Assembly (NCBI GenBank): GCA_016935295.1
Contig: JAFGRF010000337.1
Span: forward strand, 1 to 6,882
Source of the DNA: Caldifarciminota bacterium
GTDB taxonomy: Bacteria > Hydrothermota > Tepidihabitantia > Tepidihabitantales > Tepidihabitantaceae
Direction of reading: 5' to 3'
Length of the DNA: 6,882 nucleotides
The position numbers and the translations under genes are program-made. Positions 4,634-6,882 of the stretch are shown in pieces; positions within the stretch are counted from its first letter, which is position 1; the number at the start of each line of letters is the position of its first letter. The notes under the pieces are model-generated. The model made no database searches. It was not told where the DNA came from and saw only the letters and a list, made by a program, of their open reading frames with translations.

Positions 4634-6682
4634 TCACGACACCGGTGTTCCGGGAGCGATATCGCGGTCGGGCACGAGCAGGGCCATGCCGTCCGGGTTA
4701 ACTGCGGCGAGCAGCATGCCGTTCGACTCGACTCCGCGAATCACGGCCGGTGCCAGGTTGCAGACGACCACAATCGACTTGCCAACCAGCTCCTCCGGCT
4801 TGTACGCGAGCGCGACTCCGGCCACAATCTGCCGCTGCTCGCTTCCGAGGTCAATCTGTAGCTTGAGTAGCTTGGTCGCGCCCGCGACTGCTTCCGCGCT
4901 CAGGACCTTCGCGACCTTCAATTCCACCTTCTTGAAATCGTCAAATGCTATCACGCTCTCCTCCTTCGGCTTGGGGCTCTCCGTCTGCGGCTCCTGCTTC
5001 CCCAGCTTGTCGACCTGCACCTGGATGACCGAGTCCTCGATCTTGTTGAACAGTATCTCTGCCGGGCCCAGTTCAACGGGCAAAGCCGGCTTCCCGGCAT
5101 CATCCCATCCCCGTTCCGGACTCTGGACTCTGGACTCTGAACTCTGGACTCGGTCATTTCCCCATAGCAGTTCTGCCATCTTCCGGCTGGTGAAAGGCAG
5201 GAACGGGTAGAGCAGCACCTCGAGCGACGAAACCAGCCGCATGCAGACGTTCATGGTCCGGTCGCACTTCGCCCGGTCCTGCCTGAATGTCCGCCACGGC
5301 GCCTCATAGTCGAAGTACCGGTTGCCGAGTGCCGGCAACGTCATCACCTCGCGCGCCGCGTCCTTGATCTGGTAGCGGTCAATCATGCCTCCGAGCCTGG
5401 TCGGCGCCTCCGCAATCGCCTTCAGCACTTCAAGGCTCTGCGCATCATCCGGGATTGCCTCCGGCACGCGGCCTGAGTAGTTCTTCTTGACAAAGACCGC
5501 GACCCGGTTCACGAAGTTGCCCAGCACGTTAGCCAGCTCATTGTTATTCCGCGCCTGGAAGTCACGCCAGGTGAAATCCACGTCCCGGTTCTCGGGCAGG
5601 TTCACGGCCAGCGCGTAGCGCAGCGGGTCGGCCCCGAACTCCTTCTGGTAGTCGGGCAGCCACACCGCCCAGTTGCGCGAGGTCGAAATCTTCTCGCCCT
5701 CGAGATTCAGGAATTCATTGGCCGGGATGTCGGCCGGCAGCACCCACTGCTCGTGCGCCATCAACATCGCGGGCCAGACAATGGCGTGGAAGACGATGTT
5801 GTCCTTGCCGATGAAATGGACGAGCTTCGTCTTCTCATCCAGCCAGTAGTCCTTCCACCGGTCCGGCCGGCCGATGCGCTCGGCCCACTCCTTGGTGGAC
5901 GAGATGTACCCGATGGGCGCGTCGAACCAGACGTACATCACCTTGCCCTTGCCCTCCGCGAGCGGCACCGGCACGCCCCAGGGCAGATCCCGCGTGATCG
6001 ACCGGTCCTCCAGACCCCGGTTGAACCAGCCCTCGCAGAACCGCTTCACGTTCGGCTTCATGTTCGGCTTGGACCCGACCCACTCCTTGAGCCGGTCGGC
6101 GAACTTCGAGAGCGCGAAGAACCAGTGGGTAGTTTCGCGCACTTCAGGCGTGGTACCGCAGGTCTTGCAGCGCGGATTGATCAGGTCGAACGGCTCGATC
6201 CACTCGCCGCAGGCCTCGCACTGGTCGCCCCGCGCACCCTCGGACTTGCAGTTCGGGCACGTCCCTTCCACGTAGCGGTCGGCGAGGAACATCCGGCACG
6301 ACGGACAATAGAGCTGCCGCGTGGTCTTCGGCTGCAGATAGCCCTTCTTGTAGACCTCGAGGAAGAAATCCTGCGCGGTCCGGTGATGCACGGGCAGCGA
6401 GGTCCGGGAGTAGTTGTCGAACTCCATCCCGAACTCCTCGAACGAGCGCTTGATTGAAGGATGGTAGCGGTCGATGACCTGCTGCGGTGTCAGCCCGGCT
6501 GCCTGCGCGGCCAGGGTGATACCGACCCCGTGCTCATCCGAACCGCAGATGTAGACAACGTCCGAGCCCTTCAGACGGTGGTACTTGACGTAGATGTCGG
6601 CGGGCAGGTAGGCACCGGCGAGGTGACCGAAGTGGAGTTCCCCGTTCGCGTATGGCAACGCGCTTGTCACCAGTATTCTCAA
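4634..6682 (-). CDS. metG: Methionyl-tRNA synthetase with C-terminal EMAP-like tRNA-binding domain
   Basis: Charges tRNA-Met with methionine using ATP, in the cytosol; essential for initiation and elongation. The 682 residues contain the class Ia signatures: PYANG...HFGHL (10-21, HIGH motif as HFGH 17-20) and KISTS (331-335, KMSKS equivalent). Four CxxC pairs at 126/129, 142/145, 155/158 and 172/175 form two zinc knuckles in the connective peptide. The anticodon-binding helical domain runs to about residue 508. A linker (509-575) leads to an EMAP-II-like dimerisation/tRNA-binding domain (about 576-682). The linker contains RVQSSESRVQSPE (511-523), encoded by a 7-bp tandem repeat. The TTG at 6682 is the only plausible start: it gives the exact family N-terminus and no ATG, GTG or TTG lies in frame upstream within the window. 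First gene of the metG-tatD-rsmA run. Confidence 0.97.
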   Translation of the reverse strand: MRILVTSALPYANGELHFGHLAGAYLPADIYVKYHRLKGSDVVYICGSDEHGVGITLAAQAAGLTPQQVIDRYHPSIKRSFEEFGMEFDNYSRTSLPVHHRTAQDFFLEVYKKGYLQPKTTRQLYCPSCRMFLADRYVEGTCPNCKSEGARGDQCEACGEWIEPFDLINPRCKTCGTTPEVRETTHWFFALSKFADRLKEWVGSKPNMKPNVKRFCEGWFNRGLEDRSITRDLPWGVPVPLAEGKGKVMYVWFDAPIGYISSTKEWAERIGRPDRWKDYWLDEKTKLVHFIGKDNIVFHAIVWPAMLMAHEQWVLPADIPANEFLNLEGEKISTSRNWAVWLPDYQKEFGADPLRYALAVNLPENRDVDFTWRDFQARNNNELANVLGNFVNRVAVFVKKNYSGRVPEAIPDDAQSLEVLKAIAEAPTRLGGMIDRYQIKDAAREVMTLPALGNRYFDYEAPWRTFRQDRAKCDRTMNVCMRLVSSLEVLLYPFLPFTSRKMAELLWGNDRVQSSESRVQSPERGWDDAGKPALPVELGPAEILFNKIEDSVIQVQVDKLGKQEPQTESPKPKEESVIAFDDFKKVELKVAKVLSAEAVAGATKLLKLQIDLGSEQRQIVAGVALAYKPEELVGKSIVVVCNLAPAVIRGVESNGMLLAAVNPDGMALLVPDRDIAPGTPVS
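5118..5152 (-). repeat. metG: Five-unit 7-bp tandem array inside metG
   Basis: Five heptamers in exact phase: three identical GGACTCT, then GAACTCT and GGACTCG. On the coding strand they read as a heptapeptide-periodic segment (RVQSSES, RVQSPER), since three 7-bp units make one 7-codon cycle. The length of 35 bp is not a multiple of three, so surrounding bases must have kept the frame. The array falls in the flexible linker between catalytic core and C-terminal domain. The words match the dut/GT4 array, and no inverted partner is nearby. Confidence 0.92.
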
Positions 6683-6689
6683 GGCGCTA

Positions 6690-6717
6690 AGGATACACCC
6701 CTCGATACTGATGTCAA
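6690..6717 (-). promoter_or_regulatory. Sigma-70-type promoter for metG
   Basis: Read on the minus strand, a perfect -35 box TTGACA (6717-6712) is followed by a 16-bp spacer and TATCCT (6695-6690), which keeps four of six -10 consensus bases. It sits in the 94-bp gap between metG and the gene upstream. Transcription would begin at about 6682-6684, right on the metG TTG start, implying a leaderless mRNA. A GAGGGG stretch about 15 bases before the start is too far for a usual Shine-Dalgarno. It may drive metG-tatD-rsmA, but this is unproven. Confidence 0.5.
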
Positions 6718-6776
6718 GCGCACAGGCAGCGGAGGAAATCGGCAGCGGATTCCCGCCCGCTTTCGAGACCGAGCCC

Positions 6777-6882
6777 TCACGGAATCGGCGCGGCGACGTT
6801 GAAGACGTCGGTACGGAAGGCCTGGAGCACGGCCTCTTCCGAGGCGTCGGTCCGATGACCGGCTGCTCGGCTCTGCGTCGGG
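6777..6882 (-). CDS. 3' end of an unidentified gene upstream of metG
   Basis: A minus-strand frame runs from the window edge to a TGA at 6777-6779, giving 34 residues that end EEAVLQAFRTDVFNVAAPIP. Third codon positions are G or C in 27 of 34 codons, as in the genuine genes here, while the alternative minus frame that runs into metG gives Arg/Ser/Pro-rich sequence with no start. I do not recognise the family from so short a tail. It lies 94 bp upstream of metG on the same strand, so it could be in the same operon or end just before the metG promoter. Confidence 0.45.
   Translation of the reverse strand, partial: PTQSRAAGHRTDASEEAVLQAFRTDVFNVAAPIP

Noticed and set aside
4554..5152. CRISPR array
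   Set aside because: Units are 7-8 bp, contiguous and without spacers, and no cas genes are present.
5753..6457. A 234-codon open frame on the plus strand across metG
   Set aside because: It is antisense to the catalytic core of metG, rich in Arg, Leu, Pro and His, and has no recognisable motif. Long antisense frames are expected opposite a GC-rich gene.
6683..6882. N-terminal extension of metG to the window edge
   Set aside because: The metG frame is open upstream, but it has no ATG, GTG or TTG there and encodes Arg/Ser/Pro-rich sequence, while another frame there shows coding-like GC3 and ends with a stop.

Overview
The window is a GC-rich, gene-dense stretch of a bacterial chromosome with no sign of phage or transposon. 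It holds two gene blocks that converge at about position 2,815. The gene set points to a bacterium: an LpxL/PatA-type acyltransferase pair, a bacterial-type KsgA/RsmA, a TatD nuclease, and a MetRS with two zinc knuckles and a C-terminal EMAP-like domain. No marker fixes the phylum. The general look (GC-rich, TTG/GTG starts, word-like repeats between genes, RVQGS-type peptide tails) reminds me of uncultured candidate-phylum genomes such as WOR-3/Stahlbacteria, but that is a hunch.

Plus-strand block (1-2825): the 3' end of one lysophospholipid acyltransferase, a complete tandem paralogue, dut (dUTPase, overlapping its neighbour by ATGA), and a GT4 glycosyltransferase. The acyltransferases carry an HX4E catalytic motif and an SDRDL motif. 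Together with a PimA-like GT4 this suggests a membrane glycolipid pathway, with dut as a housekeeping passenger.

Minus-strand block (read right to left, 6882-2807): the tail of an unidentified gene, a promoter-like site, metG, tatD and rsmA. The order metG-tatD-(rnmV)-ksgA is a well-known conserved housekeeping cluster; rnmV is absent here. The block serves translation and nucleic-acid maintenance: charging tRNA-Met, a TatD-family metal-dependent nuclease, and 16S rRNA dimethylation.

The most unusual signal lies between the genes. Most junctions are filled with short arrays of degenerate 7- or 8-bp tandem words kept in exact phase: dut/GT4, GT4/rsmA, rsmA/tatD and tatD/metG. Three of the four are paired arrays in opposite orientation, predicted to fold into long hairpins. 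A fifth array, of five 7-bp words, sits inside metG in frame, between the anticodon-binding domain and the C-terminal tRNA-binding domain. The arrays have supplied peptide tails, stop codons and possibly a start codon to the neighbouring genes. This looks like an expanding intergenic repeat class rather than a conventional terminator or REP element, and it is the best candidate here for something undescribed.
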